Shown one piece after another: positions 36,579 to 46,041 of a stretch of 64,000 nt of DNA. This stretch comes from Candidatus Melainabacteria bacterium (GTDB lineage Bacteria; Cyanobacteriota; Vampirovibrionia; Obscuribacterales; Obscuribacteraceae). The stretch lies in assembly GCA_003153555.1 (NCBI GenBank), contig PLZS01000082.1:83816-147815 (forward strand), in the 5' to 3' direction. The notes under the pieces were generated by a model. It was not told the origin of the DNA and did no database searches. It was given only the letters and a program-made list of their open reading frames with translations. The first letter of the stretch is position 1, and each line of letters begins with the position of its first letter. Both the position numbers and the translations under genes were made by a program.

Positions 36579-37037
36579 ATGGACGCAGATCATCACATTA
36601 AATGCCATACCAAATGCCTTGTTTGCGACTGGCAAATCGAGGATGACGGAATCAAGGTCGAGTTTGGCGACAAAAAAGTGACTGTCTGTTCCAGCGAATG
36701 CGGGGACAAATTCAAGAAGGCGCCGACTAAATATATACAGGCAGCGCTGATCTCTATCTTTCTTGGACTAACGTCCAATCCGGCCCTTGCCGCATCTGCC
36801 GATGAGGCTTATAAGTTAATCGTCGCTGAGCAGGGACAACTGGTGTCTCGATACGATGCCACCGCTCGATATGTCGATGAATTAGAAAAACAAATTGCTG
36901 TCCTCAAACATGATTACTCGCGGGAGGTGAAAACTGCTGAGGACGAGCTGGAGAGACAATTGACACTGAAGAGTCGCGAATTGACAGACCTGAAGTTTCA
37001 GATCCGCGACCTAGAGCAGGCCCTAAAGAAGGTTTAG
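36579..37037 (+). CDS. YHS/TRASH-type zinc-binding protein with internal signal-like segment and coiled coil
   Basis: The protein has 152 residues from the ATG at 36579, which has AAAGGAG about 7 bp upstream. Residues 8-45 form a metal-binding unit: CHTKCLVC, then CSSECGDKFKKAP, the YHS/TRASH pattern of Cys pairs. A hydrophobic stretch follows (AALISIFLGLTSNPALAASA) that looks like a signal peptide with an ALA-A site, although it is internal. The rest (about 70-152) is a charged heptad-like coiled coil. Order zinc finger, membrane segment, coiled coil suggests an envelope-linked sensor or tether. Metal type and partner are unknown. Confidence 0.7.
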   Translation: MDADHHIKCHTKCLVCDWQIEDDGIKVEFGDKKVTVCSSECGDKFKKAPTKYIQAALISIFLGLTSNPALAASADEAYKLIVAEQGQLVSRYDATARYVDELEKQIAVLKHDYSREVKTAEDELERQLTLKSRELTDLKFQIRDLEQALKKV

Positions 37038-37064
37038 AGCAGACACAATTTTCGCGGGGGGGTG

Positions 37065-37820
37065 CTATTTGGCGGGCTCGTAACTGTATTCCTCGGCCAG
37101 CCACTCGGCCAGATCGCGCTCCAGACGGCTGATCTCATCTGGATCCAAGAGCCCTCGCTTGACTGCTTCAAAGACAATACGTGTGCGCGGATTGAACACT
37201 TCCATCTCCGCGCTTTCGCGCAAATGCGCATCTTCGCCTTTGACCAGCTTTTCCAAAAGCATCGACAATCTATTTTGCACACCTCGAACACTAATATGTC
37301 TGCGTGCTGCTATCGCCTTATCAGTCAAACCGACAGCCACATCCAGAAGGGTTTCGTATTCGACATCAGTAAGGGAATCCTCACGAGATTGCACACGTGC
37401 CTGAACATTTCTGACAACGGGATCGATGTAGGGATTGTCGTGCAAGAGAATTGAGGAGATCGCGTAACTCAATTTTTCGTCTGTTTCGCTTTTCAGAGCA
37501 TAGCCGTGAATGGCATCATCAGGGACTATTTTCCCTAGTTCACGCACATAGGCCTCACGATGAAACTGAGACCAAAAGAGGATGCGACGGGTTGGATACT
37601 CAGCCCAAATTTCTTTAGCGGCTTTAATGCCGCTCATTTCTGGCATCGAAATATCCATAATGATCATGTCTGGTTCGATCGAGCGAGCGAGCTTCAGACC
37701 CTCTGCGCCATTTGAAGCCTCAACGATCTCGATCACACCTGGTGCAATTGCTTTAGCGATCACAGCGGCATGCTGTCTTAACGCCGCAACATCTTCAACT
37801 ATCAGTATTCGCGTGACCAT
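37065..37820 (-). CDS. NarL/LuxR-type two-component response regulator
   Basis: The protein has 251 residues from ATG 37820; TTG 37832 is an alternative. The receiver domain (about 1-120) begins VTRILIVEDV and carries the phospho-acceptor Asp in MIIMDISMPEMSG and the conserved Lys in YALKSE. A LuxR-type helix-turn-helix is recognisable (LTDVEYETLLDVAVGLTDK, then RRHISVRGVQNRLS), followed by a C-terminal extension of about 60 residues with no known domain. It overlaps the 3' end of the histidine kinase gene by 26 bp, so the two are coupled partners. Confidence 0.9.
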   Translation of the reverse strand: MVTRILIVEDVAALRQHAAVIAKAIAPGVIEIVEASNGAEGLKLARSIEPDMIIMDISMPEMSGIKAAKEIWAEYPTRRILFWSQFHREAYVRELGKIVPDDAIHGYALKSETDEKLSYAISSILLHDNPYIDPVVRNVQARVQSREDSLTDVEYETLLDVAVGLTDKAIAARRHISVRGVQNRLSMLLEKLVKGEDAHLRESAEMEVFNPRTRIVFEAVKRGLLDPDEISRLERDLAEWLAEEYSYEPAK

Positions 37821-38916
37821 TTCTGTTTGCAATTTCCAGTCGGATTTCTACTATTGTTCCCTTATCTTCCTCACCGCCGCGCCAGGCAACCGTGGCCCCG
37901 ATTAAATCTGCTCTCAAACGCATATAACGCAAGCCTCGAGACTCCGTTTGCATTTTTTCCTGCGCAATACCTTTACCATTATCTGCAATCGTAATTAATA
38001 AGTTTCGATCTATCACAGACAAGTTAGTACGCACAGTCGTCGCCTCAGCGTGCTTGCAAATGTTGGTGACGGATTCCTGAACGAGCCTATAAAGCAAAGA
38101 TTTTTCAACAACAGTTAGAGTATCCAAAAGAGACTCGTTGGCGCTATTCTTGAATCGAACTTTGAAGCCTGAGCGCTGAGCGCCCCTGCGGCAGCAATCC
38201 TCGATTGCGGCGGGCAGTCCCAAGTGTTCCAAAGCAGATGGACACAAACTGTCCATCACTTCCCTGACTTCAGACATGGCGCGCTGAAGCAACTCCTGTA
38301 TTTTTTCGGAGCGTTCCTGTTCAGGCTCCCTTGCATACGCCTCTATGTTTTGCTTCAACGCCTTCAAATCATTCAACACTTGATCATGCAGATCAGCCGC
38401 CAACATTCGCCTTTCGATTTCGTCCTGCTTAATCAGCTGCAGGCGAGCCTCTTGCAGCTCTCGATTGCGCAATGTCAATTCGTAACACTGAGTTTTGAAG
38501 CGCTCGTCTATGATGTTCAAACGACGAAAGGTATATCCGAAAAGTCCACCAAGAGTGAGTGTGTAAGCAGAACTAAGTGGATGTCCGAGCATGCTCAAAG
38601 TGGAAAAAAGCAGCCATTGAATCAGCATCGAAACAACATACAACTGCACAAACGCAAAGACTCGAGGGACCGCAGGAAGTCTGCAGCCAATGGCGATTGC
38701 GGCAATACATTCCGCTGAAGTAAAACAGAAATCAAGGGATGGATAGCTTGATGACGCTATATTTCTGGAACCAGAAAGCACGGAGAGAAGTTGGTTAAAG
38801 AGATAATTATCAGAGCTGTGTATTTGAAATCGCAACACAGCGCAGCCAATTGTGAGCACTATTGCACCGGCAACGAATATCCAATATGACTTATGTTCGA
38901 TAGGCAGATTGTTCAT
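37795..38916 (-). CDS. NarX/DesK-type membrane histidine kinase
   Basis: The protein has 373 residues from the ATG at 38916; a TTG at 38946 would add ten residues and neither site has a clear ribosome signal. The N-terminal ~150 residues are membrane-spanning, without an obvious large periplasmic sensor. A HisKA_3 dimerisation domain follows with the phospho-acceptor His in AADLHDQVLNDLKALK, preceded by a coiled linker. The ATPase domain has VQESVTNICKHAEAT (N box) and ITIADNGKGI (G1 box). It should phosphorylate the regulator encoded just downstream with 26 bp overlap. The stimulus is unknown. It diverges from mutL. Confidence 0.88.
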   Translation of the reverse strand: MNNLPIEHKSYWIFVAGAIVLTIGCAVLRFQIHSSDNYLFNQLLSVLSGSRNIASSSYPSLDFCFTSAECIAAIAIGCRLPAVPRVFAFVQLYVVSMLIQWLLFSTLSMLGHPLSSAYTLTLGGLFGYTFRRLNIIDERFKTQCYELTLRNRELQEARLQLIKQDEIERRMLAADLHDQVLNDLKALKQNIEAYAREPEQERSEKIQELLQRAMSEVREVMDSLCPSALEHLGLPAAIEDCCRRGAQRSGFKVRFKNSANESLLDTLTVVEKSLLYRLVQESVTNICKHAEATTVRTNLSVIDRNLLITIADNGKGIAQEKMQTESRGLRYMRLRADLIGATVAWRGGEEDKGTIVEIRLEIANRNGHANTDS

Positions 38917-39014
38917 AAATTGTTTGAGTATAACTGGCTTGCCCAACCATTACTAATGTCACAGGGAAAAAATAAGTGCCAGTGCTACTATGCTCAAACT
39001 GGCGAGGCGAAAAC

Positions 39015-40886
39015 ATGCCCAAAGTATTAGTACTAGCTGATCACATAGCGAGTCAAATTGCTGCAGGAGAAGTTGTCGAAAGACCATCTTCCGTGGTCAA
39101 AGAACTGGTTGAAAATGCTCTTGATTCCGGTGCGACTCAAATCGAGATCAGCATCAGTGCTGATTGTCGTGACATCCGAATCGCAGACAACGGTTGTGGC
39201 ATGGAGATTGAAGATGCGGTTCTGGCTTTCCACCGACACGCCACATCTAAATTGAAAAACGTCGATGATCTCTGGAATCTGCACTCTCTGGGCTTTCGCG
39301 GCGAAGCGCTGCCTAGTATTGCTTCGGTAGCAAAAGTGTCTTGTTTGACTAGAACTCATGATGCCGCCGAAGGCAGCAAAATCGAAGCTGCGGATGGAAA
39401 AGTTTCAACCTCTGTAACCGGCTGTGCTCCGGGCACAGTGATGGAAATACAGGATCTGTTTTACAACGTACCGGCACGACTCAATTTTTTGAAAAGAGCG
39501 AGCACAGAATTTGGACACATTCACGAAATCGTTCAGAGCCTGGCCATCGCCTTTCCGAATGTGGCCTTCAGCTTGCTCAATCAGGGTCAATCAACTTTCA
39601 AAACTACGGGTAGTGGTGATTTAGCAACAGCCATTCGCGAGTCGGGACTGTTCTCGGGGCGCGAGGAATTGTGCGAAGTTAAGGCTGGAGACAGAGATCT
39701 CGGCTTATCCGTGCACGGATATCTAGCTAAACCGATGCATTTTCGCGGCGATCGCAAAGGCATCCTATCGATAGTCAATACAAGACCGGTACGTTGCCCA
39801 TTGACGCTCAAAGCCTTGGATTATGCTTATTCTGACCTAATTCCACGCGGGCGACATCCCTTCGCAGTGGTCGTTGTCACAGTCAACCCCAACCATTTGG
39901 ACGTGAACATCCATCCGACAAAAAAAGAGATCAAATATAGCAACGGAAACGAAGTCTACGTCTCGATTCAGCGTGCGTTAATTAGCGCTCTCAGGCAGGC
40001 AAAAACAGAGGCTTTGGTTTCTGCGGTTGAACGTGAAAGAGAAGAATTCCATGAACAGCTCAAGGCAACCCGTGAGTCGCAAAGCACTGCATATGTTGGC
40101 GGTGAAAATACCATCAACTCAATCGACGCCGCAATGAGCACCCTGGATTCTGAAGAACTTCAAGAACATGCAGTTTCGGAAAGTGTTAGTGCTCGAGCGG
40201 CTCGCCAACTTGGCTTTAGGGATCGGCTGCACTACGCAGCCAGACCTTTTGAAACGCCAACTGTTGAAGAATCAAACTCTGATTCTTTGCCAGCGCAAAG
40301 AACGAATTCTCTTCCATTGGGTTGGAGAATTGCGGCATACATCCATAACACTTACATCATTCTTGAGACACCTGAAGGCATGGAAATCGTCGAGCAACAC
40401 ATCGCTCACGAAAGAACACTGTACGAGCGCCTCCTAGCCCAACAAGAGGTCGCTGGACGGACGACCGAGTATGCTCAAAGGCTTCTCGTTTCTACCCCGC
40501 TAGAGCTTTCTCCAGAGCAGATTGACACGCTCAAAGGCAACGTCGAGTTATTGCGCAAACTAGGTTTCGATTTCGACTGCGAAAACAATGATGTCACCTG
40601 CACACAGGTTCCTCTGGAACTTGCGCATAAGGATTACGCTTGTGCGGTTCAAGAGATAGTGCAACAACTTGCCATCGCAGATGGTGCCAATCTAGAGCTG
40701 GAGGCAACTAAGTCGATCGCCTGTCAGTCAGCCATCAAGAACGGCATGCCTCTGTCCGAGAAGGACTTGGTGCAACTGCTCTGCGAGTGGAATACAACTC
40801 CACGAAATGATACATGCCCACATGGTCGGCCGGTGCGTTTGAAATTTTCAATGGACCGTTTGTTTCAATTGTTCCATCCGGTCTGA
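39015..40886 (+). CDS. mutL: DNA mismatch repair protein MutL
   Basis: The protein has 623 residues from ATG 39015, preceded by GGCGAGG. The GHKL ATPase half is standard: VKELVENALDSGATQI, DNGCGM, FRGEALPSI, and DVNIHPTKKEIKY. The C-terminal half carries the endonuclease-type motif as EQHIAHERTLYE, against the usual DQHAxxExxxxE, and the ACQSAIKNG and CPHGRP motifs, which mark MutL of bacteria lacking MutH. The first Asp is replaced by Glu and the Ala by Ile. MutL couples MutS mismatch recognition to strand nicking and excision. Its 3' end overlaps the convergent protein gene by 39 bp. No mutS is seen in the window. Confidence 0.97.
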   Translation: MPKVLVLADHIASQIAAGEVVERPSSVVKELVENALDSGATQIEISISADCRDIRIADNGCGMEIEDAVLAFHRHATSKLKNVDDLWNLHSLGFRGEALPSIASVAKVSCLTRTHDAAEGSKIEAADGKVSTSVTGCAPGTVMEIQDLFYNVPARLNFLKRASTEFGHIHEIVQSLAIAFPNVAFSLLNQGQSTFKTTGSGDLATAIRESGLFSGREELCEVKAGDRDLGLSVHGYLAKPMHFRGDRKGILSIVNTRPVRCPLTLKALDYAYSDLIPRGRHPFAVVVVTVNPNHLDVNIHPTKKEIKYSNGNEVYVSIQRALISALRQAKTEALVSAVEREREEFHEQLKATRESQSTAYVGGENTINSIDAAMSTLDSEELQEHAVSESVSARAARQLGFRDRLHYAARPFETPTVEESNSDSLPAQRTNSLPLGWRIAAYIHNTYIILETPEGMEIVEQHIAHERTLYERLLAQQEVAGRTTEYAQRLLVSTPLELSPEQIDTLKGNVELLRKLGFDFDCENNDVTCTQVPLELAHKDYACAVQEIVQQLAIADGANLELEATKSIACQSAIKNGMPLSEKDLVQLLCEWNTTPRNDTCPHGRPVRLKFSMDRLFQLFHPV

Positions 40887-43800
40887 CTGCCAATTGCGTT
40901 GTCTAAAGTTGTAATTAGTGACTAACTCCAGGTTGTGCGCTTGATCGACTGTTAAGTCTTTTTTGGCTAGCCGAGCGTAAAATTTGACGATGTTAGGTTC
41001 AAACTTCGCTAACGCGTCAAGCGTCAAGGGGCGCGTGCCCTCGGGTCCTTTAATGAGGGACTCAAGCAGTGGTGTTACTGCCGTTGAGGATCCAGTGTTT
41101 CCGAGTGCAGTGATCTCCTCGGGTTGCAGCGTACCTCCTTTGAACAACATGCTATTTGCGGACTGAATTACCGTGCGTATTTCAACGCCCTTCAATACGT
41201 CCCGAGCCATAGCAGCAACATTTGGATCTGCATCGTTTACGTAATTCTTAACGACAGTAGCTATATATTCCGGTGGCTGAACATTTAGAGTTTGCAAGGC
41301 GCGCAAGCGAAGGCTGGGTACTTCTTGCAAGGCACTTAAAGCGACTGCTCTTTGATAGCCCTCAACGTGTCTGCCTAAATTCATCGCATACTCATATGCC
41401 AAGGCGCTACCCTCATCGGTGTGCATCCGGGTCACTTGCACTGCCAGACCCGGTAGATCGTTTTTGCCAAGCGCGACAAGCAAATTAGCGTAAGAAGGGG
41501 CTCTCTCGTCAATGGTGCCAAAATAGCGCATGCGGCGAATAGCCAAATCGCGGGCGGGCATATTAGGCAAACCCTGTTCCCACACAAAATTGAATTGCTC
41601 TTTTAAATCGGGGCTATACAACCGCGTCGCTAGATCAAACGCCCTTCTTCTGATGTCTGGAGTCGAGCCGTTGTGAGCGGCTTCTACAACCGCTTCTTGT
41701 TCATTTTTGGTTCCGAACCGATCCAATAGACGCAAAGCGGCTTCCTGAGTGCGTGCATCTTTTGATCCAAGCTGCTCAACTAGCCGTTCACGCGCGAGCG
41801 GCAAAACTTGTTCTTCAGTAAATTTGACGCGGCTCCAAATCTCTTTCGCAAAGACACTTTGATCGCTCACAGGAGTGGTTCCCATTTGCTTGGTTAACTC
41901 CTGGGCAATTACCGCAGAGCGTATTGGTGCCTTTTCGGCCATCTCCAAGAACCGGTCTACATCAGGATGCAAGAAAGCTTTGGATCGATCCTCTGCCCAT
42001 CGCTCACTGTCATTGCGCTTGGAATATTCTGTGACGTAATAACCATCTTTCTCAAGCAATGAAGCCTCGCCGTACAGGTTGTCTGCGGGCGGCACAAGGT
42101 GTCCATGCTCATGGAATAGAGAGCCTCGAACAATGTCTCTGAACGTACTTAGTGTTGAATCAGAACGGTTAGCTTGATAAAAGGCGACATTCCCCGTCGA
42201 TTGGACGGCTGTGGCTGCAGCTTGAAAGCCTTCTTTGTAGTCTTGACTGTGCCAGGGGTTGGCTACCCAGGGTTCATCGTGAAGGGTGAGACGTGTTATG
42301 TTCGTGCGCGTCGGCAGCTCGTCCATGAGCGTAATCATGTCTTCAGGCAAAGCGCGATTACCAAGCGGATGCTCCGCCAACTTGATTCGGGCCCAAACTA
42401 TTGGCAGGATCTCGGCCGCTTCCTTCGGGTTATAGAACTCGTGGAATGTCTTAACGTTATTAGTTTTAACCATAGTCTGCACTGCAATATGCTGACCGGG
42501 CGCGAGATTGTCCAGGATCGATGGTTGCTCGGCTTTGATGCGAAGTGCTCGCACTGCATCGAGTTCTTTCGCATAGGATTCACGCAAGGCAATCTCAGTG
42601 TTTCCACCGTCTAGTTTGTAAACTCGCATATCTTCCGCGCGTGTTTTTACATTACTCACGAAATCGCTATAGTCTTTGTAGGGACCCTTAGATTGGGGAT
42701 CAAGAAATTCGTAGTTTTCGGGACGAATTTCAGAGGAGGTCAATCGCTTTGCTACCTCTTCAATACGCGGAATTTCTAAAGGTTTGATCGACATTGCCTC
42801 ATATCGTGCAGGCTCAATTACAAATCGCGATCCGCTTGTTGGCTCAATATTTTCGTGAATGACAGTGGCGTCTTGCGGCTTGATTGCATCTTGGGGTTTG
42901 GCAGCTTCCGGCTTGATCGACTCATGTGTCCTAGCATCTTGAACTGTTGGCAATTTCTCGCTAACAAAATTCGGTCTGTTGTCTAAGCCAGTAATTTCAT
43001 TGTTCTTTGAATTGCGCGTTGACGATAGCAGGCGCGAGCCATCGAAAGATCCCATCAATCCACCGCTGGCCGCACCGATGATGCCGCCCTCATTTATGCT
43101 CTTCAGAACATCGGGCAAGCTCTTTCCGGACATCACTGCATCAAGTCCACCAAATACGCCACCAGCTGCGTAACCTGAACCGGCTCCCGTGATCACCGAA
43201 GCAAGACGAGGGGAAAGCGCCCCACTTTCCAACATGAAACTTGACGCTTTAGCGACGCGGAAGCCAATCAGACCTGCTGGCAGATTCACTAGAGCACCCG
43301 TCGCACTGCCCTTGAGCAAATTCTCGGCGCCGGTTGCGATGCTGAAATTACCCGTACTATCTTTCCAAGACTCAGTGTTGAAGCCAGTTCTGACCGCGCC
43401 GAAACCTAGCCCTACGGTTAAATGCGTGACAGACTCAGCCGCTAAGCCAGTTCCAAACTTGGAAGCGACTAAATTGGAGAAGCGGCTCTCGGGCATAGAC
43501 CATCTTGAAACTTTGTTGAGCGCCATACCTTCGACAAAATTCAGTCCGAAACCAGTGGCGTTGGTTTCCGCACTTTTGGTTGGATCAATAAGCATCGTCG
43601 CCCGGATCGCCCCACCAGCTACGGTCTTGACCATTGGAATAGACGCTATCGTGTCGGCAGCGATGCGCGCAATCTGATCATTGCTGGAAGCTGTGCCTTT
43701 AATGCCAGGGATGCAACTGCGGACTGCGCCGACCACCGAGCCTGCAATCGTGTGCTCCGTAGCTTCCTCATGCAACTTGTTCGAGGCTGGATGGGCGCCA

Positions 43801-43895
43801 TTCAGACCATCATTGATGAGCTGACTAAATTTCGGTTGATCCAGACTCAAAAGATTCCGCCTGAGTTTATAAAATCGGGTTGCCCGCCAAGTCAT
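40848..43895 (-). CDS. Large protein: hydrophobic Gly/Ala-rich N-terminal module, HExxH domain, HEAT-like repeats
   Basis: The protein has 1015 residues from ATG 43895; the frame stays open to 44111 but the extra part is GC-rich, odd in composition and has no ribosome site, so the true start is uncertain. Residues about 50-300 are Gly/Ala-rich and hydrophobic (VAGGAIRATML, LTVGLGFGAV, GGVFGGL), analogous to the N-modules at 19146-26756. H595-E-H-G-H599 is an HExxH zinc motif, with SERWAE about 31 residues later as in the 742-residue protein, and both share RALPEDxI and a LxxLP-like segment before it. The C-terminal 350 residues look like HEAT repeats. Function is unknown; a metalloprotease is plausible. 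Confidence 0.65.
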   Translation of the reverse strand: MTWRATRFYKLRRNLLSLDQPKFSQLINDGLNGAHPASNKLHEEATEHTIAGSVVGAVRSCIPGIKGTASSNDQIARIAADTIASIPMVKTVAGGAIRATMLIDPTKSAETNATGFGLNFVEGMALNKVSRWSMPESRFSNLVASKFGTGLAAESVTHLTVGLGFGAVRTGFNTESWKDSTGNFSIATGAENLLKGSATGALVNLPAGLIGFRVAKASSFMLESGALSPRLASVITGAGSGYAAGGVFGGLDAVMSGKSLPDVLKSINEGGIIGAASGGLMGSFDGSRLLSSTRNSKNNEITGLDNRPNFVSEKLPTVQDARTHESIKPEAAKPQDAIKPQDATVIHENIEPTSGSRFVIEPARYEAMSIKPLEIPRIEEVAKRLTSSEIRPENYEFLDPQSKGPYKDYSDFVSNVKTRAEDMRVYKLDGGNTEIALRESYAKELDAVRALRIKAEQPSILDNLAPGQHIAVQTMVKTNNVKTFHEFYNPKEAAEILPIVWARIKLAEHPLGNRALPEDMITLMDELPTRTNITRLTLHDEPWVANPWHSQDYKEGFQAAATAVQSTGNVAFYQANRSDSTLSTFRDIVRGSLFHEHGHLVPPADNLYGEASLLEKDGYYVTEYSKRNDSERWAEDRSKAFLHPDVDRFLEMAEKAPIRSAVIAQELTKQMGTTPVSDQSVFAKEIWSRVKFTEEQVLPLARERLVEQLGSKDARTQEAALRLLDRFGTKNEQEAVVEAAHNGSTPDIRRRAFDLATRLYSPDLKEQFNFVWEQGLPNMPARDLAIRRMRYFGTIDERAPSYANLLVALGKNDLPGLAVQVTRMHTDEGSALAYEYAMNLGRHVEGYQRAVALSALQEVPSLRLRALQTLNVQPPEYIATVVKNYVNDADPNVAAMARDVLKGVEIRTVIQSANSMLFKGGTLQPEEITALGNTGSSTAVTPLLESLIKGPEGTRPLTLDALAKFEPNIVKFYARLAKKDLTVDQAHNLELVTNYNFRQRNWQSDRMEQLKQTVH

Positions 43896-44186
43896 GACAA
43901 CATACCAAAATCCAGACCTGATGGGGAGTACTACCATGGTGGTTCCCCCACAGGAGCCCCGACAATTAATCTCCCGGGGCGCTACGGACGAGCGTTGCAG
44001 ATGTGCGCCCTGCAGTAGTGCCTGGGCGTCAGATGACCAGCGTGGGCTGTCCGGGATAGGTGGAGCGCTGCGAGTTCTGCTCAGCTGGCATACACTTTTT
44101 TGTGGCAACACTAGAAAGCCGGATGAATACTCATCCGGCTCACATGTTTAGTCGTGTCTGCCAATTGCGGTCAATCAGACCGTGAC
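43896..44186. other. GC-rich intergenic leader region
   Basis: This 291-bp stretch has unusually high GC and several inverted repeats, with CCATGGTGG at about 43934 and GGAGCCCCG/CGGGGCGCT further on. The large-protein frame is formally open through it, but its predicted residues look non-native. A CCATGGTGG motif also occurs in the leader at 21440. Confidence 0.4.
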
Positions 44187-44906
44187 TTACCGCAGTACCG
44201 ATTGGTTCGCGGCCAGTCCAGTTGAAACTGCCATTGGTTGATCCAAAGCAAATTGAATGCGGGTTCCGCTTGGGATCCTGACATCTTTTCCTTTGCGCCA
44301 GAGATTACTTCCCAAACCGACAGCGCCACCAGTAGCGACACCAGCGATGGCTCCGGCACCAACTGCACCACCAACTATAGGAGCGAAGATCACGCCTAGG
44401 AGGGTGCCTGCACCCGTCCATACAGCAGTTCGAAGCACACCGGATTTGACAGATGAACTAGTGGTTCGACCTTTCAAATTACCTTGTTTGTCCTCGTGCA
44501 CAGTGTCAGCGCTCGGCTGATTGGCTGTAATCAAGGCTGAGAGTGGATAACGGATGCCATCCGGAGTAACGGCTGCGGTAAGTCTCATTGTCATCTTACC
44601 GTTGCTGCCACCCAAGCCACTTTTATCAGCAGAAGTGACAGACCCTTCAAGAGCTGTATTCGGTGGCAAGACGAGGTCGTTGCCCAGATACAAGGGCGCG
44701 TTCAATCGCGCGTTGAACAGATCACCGGGTTTCGAAATCGAACTGTCAATGGGACTAGTCAAACAAGCATCAAGGTTGGTGCCAATTGGCACATAGGTCA
44801 CGTGACCTTGCAACTGTTGTCCGTTATAAGTTTGCGCTACGACGGGCAACATAAGTCCGATTGACAGAACACCCGCGACGATAGCGTTAAGAGGTGCTCT
44901 TCTCAT
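44187..44906 (-). CDS. Exported protein with glycine-zipper region
   Basis: The protein has 239 residues from ATG 44906, chosen because AAGGAG lies 7 bp upstream; a longer frame begins at 44939. A signal peptide is clear (NAIVAGVLSIGLMLPVVAQ). The mature part has beta strands and a Gly/Ala-rich hydrophobic segment (GVIFAPIVGGAVGAGAIAGVATGGAVG), a glycine zipper that can insert in membranes. The end reads VRIPSGTRIQFALDQP, a pattern also seen in TrbI-type and related envelope proteins. No enzyme motif is seen. It is probably an outer-membrane or periplasmic structural protein. Confidence 0.72.
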   Translation of the reverse strand: MRRAPLNAIVAGVLSIGLMLPVVAQTYNGQQLQGHVTYVPIGTNLDACLTSPIDSSISKPGDLFNARLNAPLYLGNDLVLPPNTALEGSVTSADKSGLGGSNGKMTMRLTAAVTPDGIRYPLSALITANQPSADTVHEDKQGNLKGRTTSSSVKSGVLRTAVWTGAGTLLGVIFAPIVGGAVGAGAIAGVATGGAVGLGSNLWRKGKDVRIPSGTRIQFALDQPMAVSTGLAANQSVLR

Positions 44907-45233
44907 TAAAATGCTCCTTCTAGTGGACGCCTCCAACACATCGTGAAGAATAACACAATATATTGGTGCTGACTAATAATCTTCGCCGGCGATACCACTC
45001 GGCGATGGCGCATATAGTACCAACCCTATACCGATAAAATAGGACACTAAGCATAGACCCTATCTGGGTGACCATTTTAGAGACAGGAACCGCCTATGGT
45101 GCTGGCGAAATGTTTATGGTCAGGAAAGAAGAGTTTTGCATGCCACAAGTACATTTTGACAATTCCCGGAATGTCTAATGCATATACCAAGACCAGGGTG
45201 CATGGTGCCCCCTTTGCAAAAGTTCTGAGAATC

Positions 45234-45247
45234 CACCACATACGGTG
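45234..45247. repeat. Dispersed intergenic palindrome, copy 4
   Basis: CACC and GGTG flank the spacer ACATAC. The spacer matches the ANATWC consensus of the other copies and the right arm continues as GGTGCC. It lies inside the 832-bp non-coding gap. Confidence 0.5.
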
Positions 45248-45510
45248 CCTCAATAGAGAAGCCATACACAAGGTGGCACGGGAAACAAGCAGAGCGTACT
45301 TGTCGACATCCACTTAACCAGGCAGCCTGCGGAGACGGGACCTTGAGCCCGACCTCATGACATCCATCTCGTACTAGCTGCGCTATTTCTGTAGTGATTT
45401 GGCAGGCGCATGGACGCATCAAGCTAAATCTTCGTCGCGGCCCAAAACGCACTATCTGTAACTAATTCCAATCAGTGCCAATGGTGGTTAAGATCCATTA
45501 CAGCATTTCT

Positions 45511-45522
45511 GGCACTAGTGCC
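45511..45522. repeat. Perfect 12-bp palindrome
   Basis: GGCACTAGTGCC reads identically on both strands. It lies about 217 bp before the small membrane-protein gene at 45739 and could be an operator or a chance sequence. Confidence 0.3.
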
Positions 45523-45738
45523 CTATTGTGGACACACCCCAACATGCCTACGATGCAAGCATCTTCCTTCGTCTCTCTAAACTTCTTACTTCCCCCAAAC
45601 AAGCACTTGCATCACTAATTCACCCATTCGTCCGCGCATTCCCCGCCGGACAGTGACGCATGCTTGTAATACCTGCAAGGCAACTGATGGGAATTCTTGC
45701 AGTTTCCGCATCGCATTGCGATGCCGTGAGGTACCACT

Positions 45739-46008
45739 ATGGGACGCTTCGGCCAATCCATCATCTACGGCGCACTGTTCGCCTTCTGGATCATGTGTTT
45801 CTATTTCGGAATCGGTGTCATGGCTGCTCTCGTCAACGGTGAAGACGTCGTCGCTTTCGCTGTTCAGTCAATCGGTGTTGGTTTCGTTTTGTGGGCTTTC
45901 TGCAGCTACGCAGCTTACGAGCTGAACGGCTGGATCGAGGAACGCAACAAACCGCGTGCATCAGACGACCATCAAAATCCGAACGATCGCCACATCGATC
46001 GCAGGTAA
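45739..46008 (+). CDS. Small two-helix membrane protein
   Basis: The protein has 89 residues from the ATG at 45739, with GAGG about 8 bp upstream. Two hydrophobic segments are clear (about 7-30, IIYGALFAFWIMCFYFGIGVMAA, and 38-60, AVQSIGVGFVLWAFCSYAAY), joined by an acidic loop, followed by a polar tail rich in Asp, His and Arg. Codons are strongly biased to ATC, TTC, CTC, GGT and AAC, unlike most neighbours, which suggests high expression. A strong hairpin follows the gene. The family is unknown. Confidence 0.7.
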   Translation: MGRFGQSIIYGALFAFWIMCFYFGIGVMAALVNGEDVVAFAVQSIGVGFVLWAFCSYAAYELNGWIEERNKPRASDDHQNPNDRHIDRR

Positions 46009-46041
46009 TTCTTGACGGCAACTAACTTTTGATTCTGTGTG

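Larger units (their letters stand above)
44907..45738. other. Long non-coding gap with several palindromes
   Basis: These 832 bases have no convincing gene on either strand; the short open frames lack ribosome sites and coding character. They contain GGTGC-type palindromic stretches (for example 45234-45247 and three GGTG(C/G)C motifs between 45198 and 45280) and a perfect 12-bp palindrome at 45511-45522. No tRNA, rRNA or known riboswitch was recognised. Confidence 0.5.

Noticed and set aside
43896..44111. N-terminal extension of the 1015-residue protein
   Set aside because: The added 72 residues come from the GC-rich leader, are Cys/Arg/Pro/Ser-rich and lack a ribosome site; the paralogues begin with the hydrophobic module.
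45077..45452. Short overlapping open frames in the non-coding gap
   Set aside because: No ribosome sites, no coding bias, Cys/His-rich products typical of random frames.
44940..45738. tRNA or other stable RNA in the long gap
   Set aside because: No TPsiC-loop-like GGTTCRANTCC with matching arms and no recognisable riboswitch core was found by eye; a covariance-model search would settle it.
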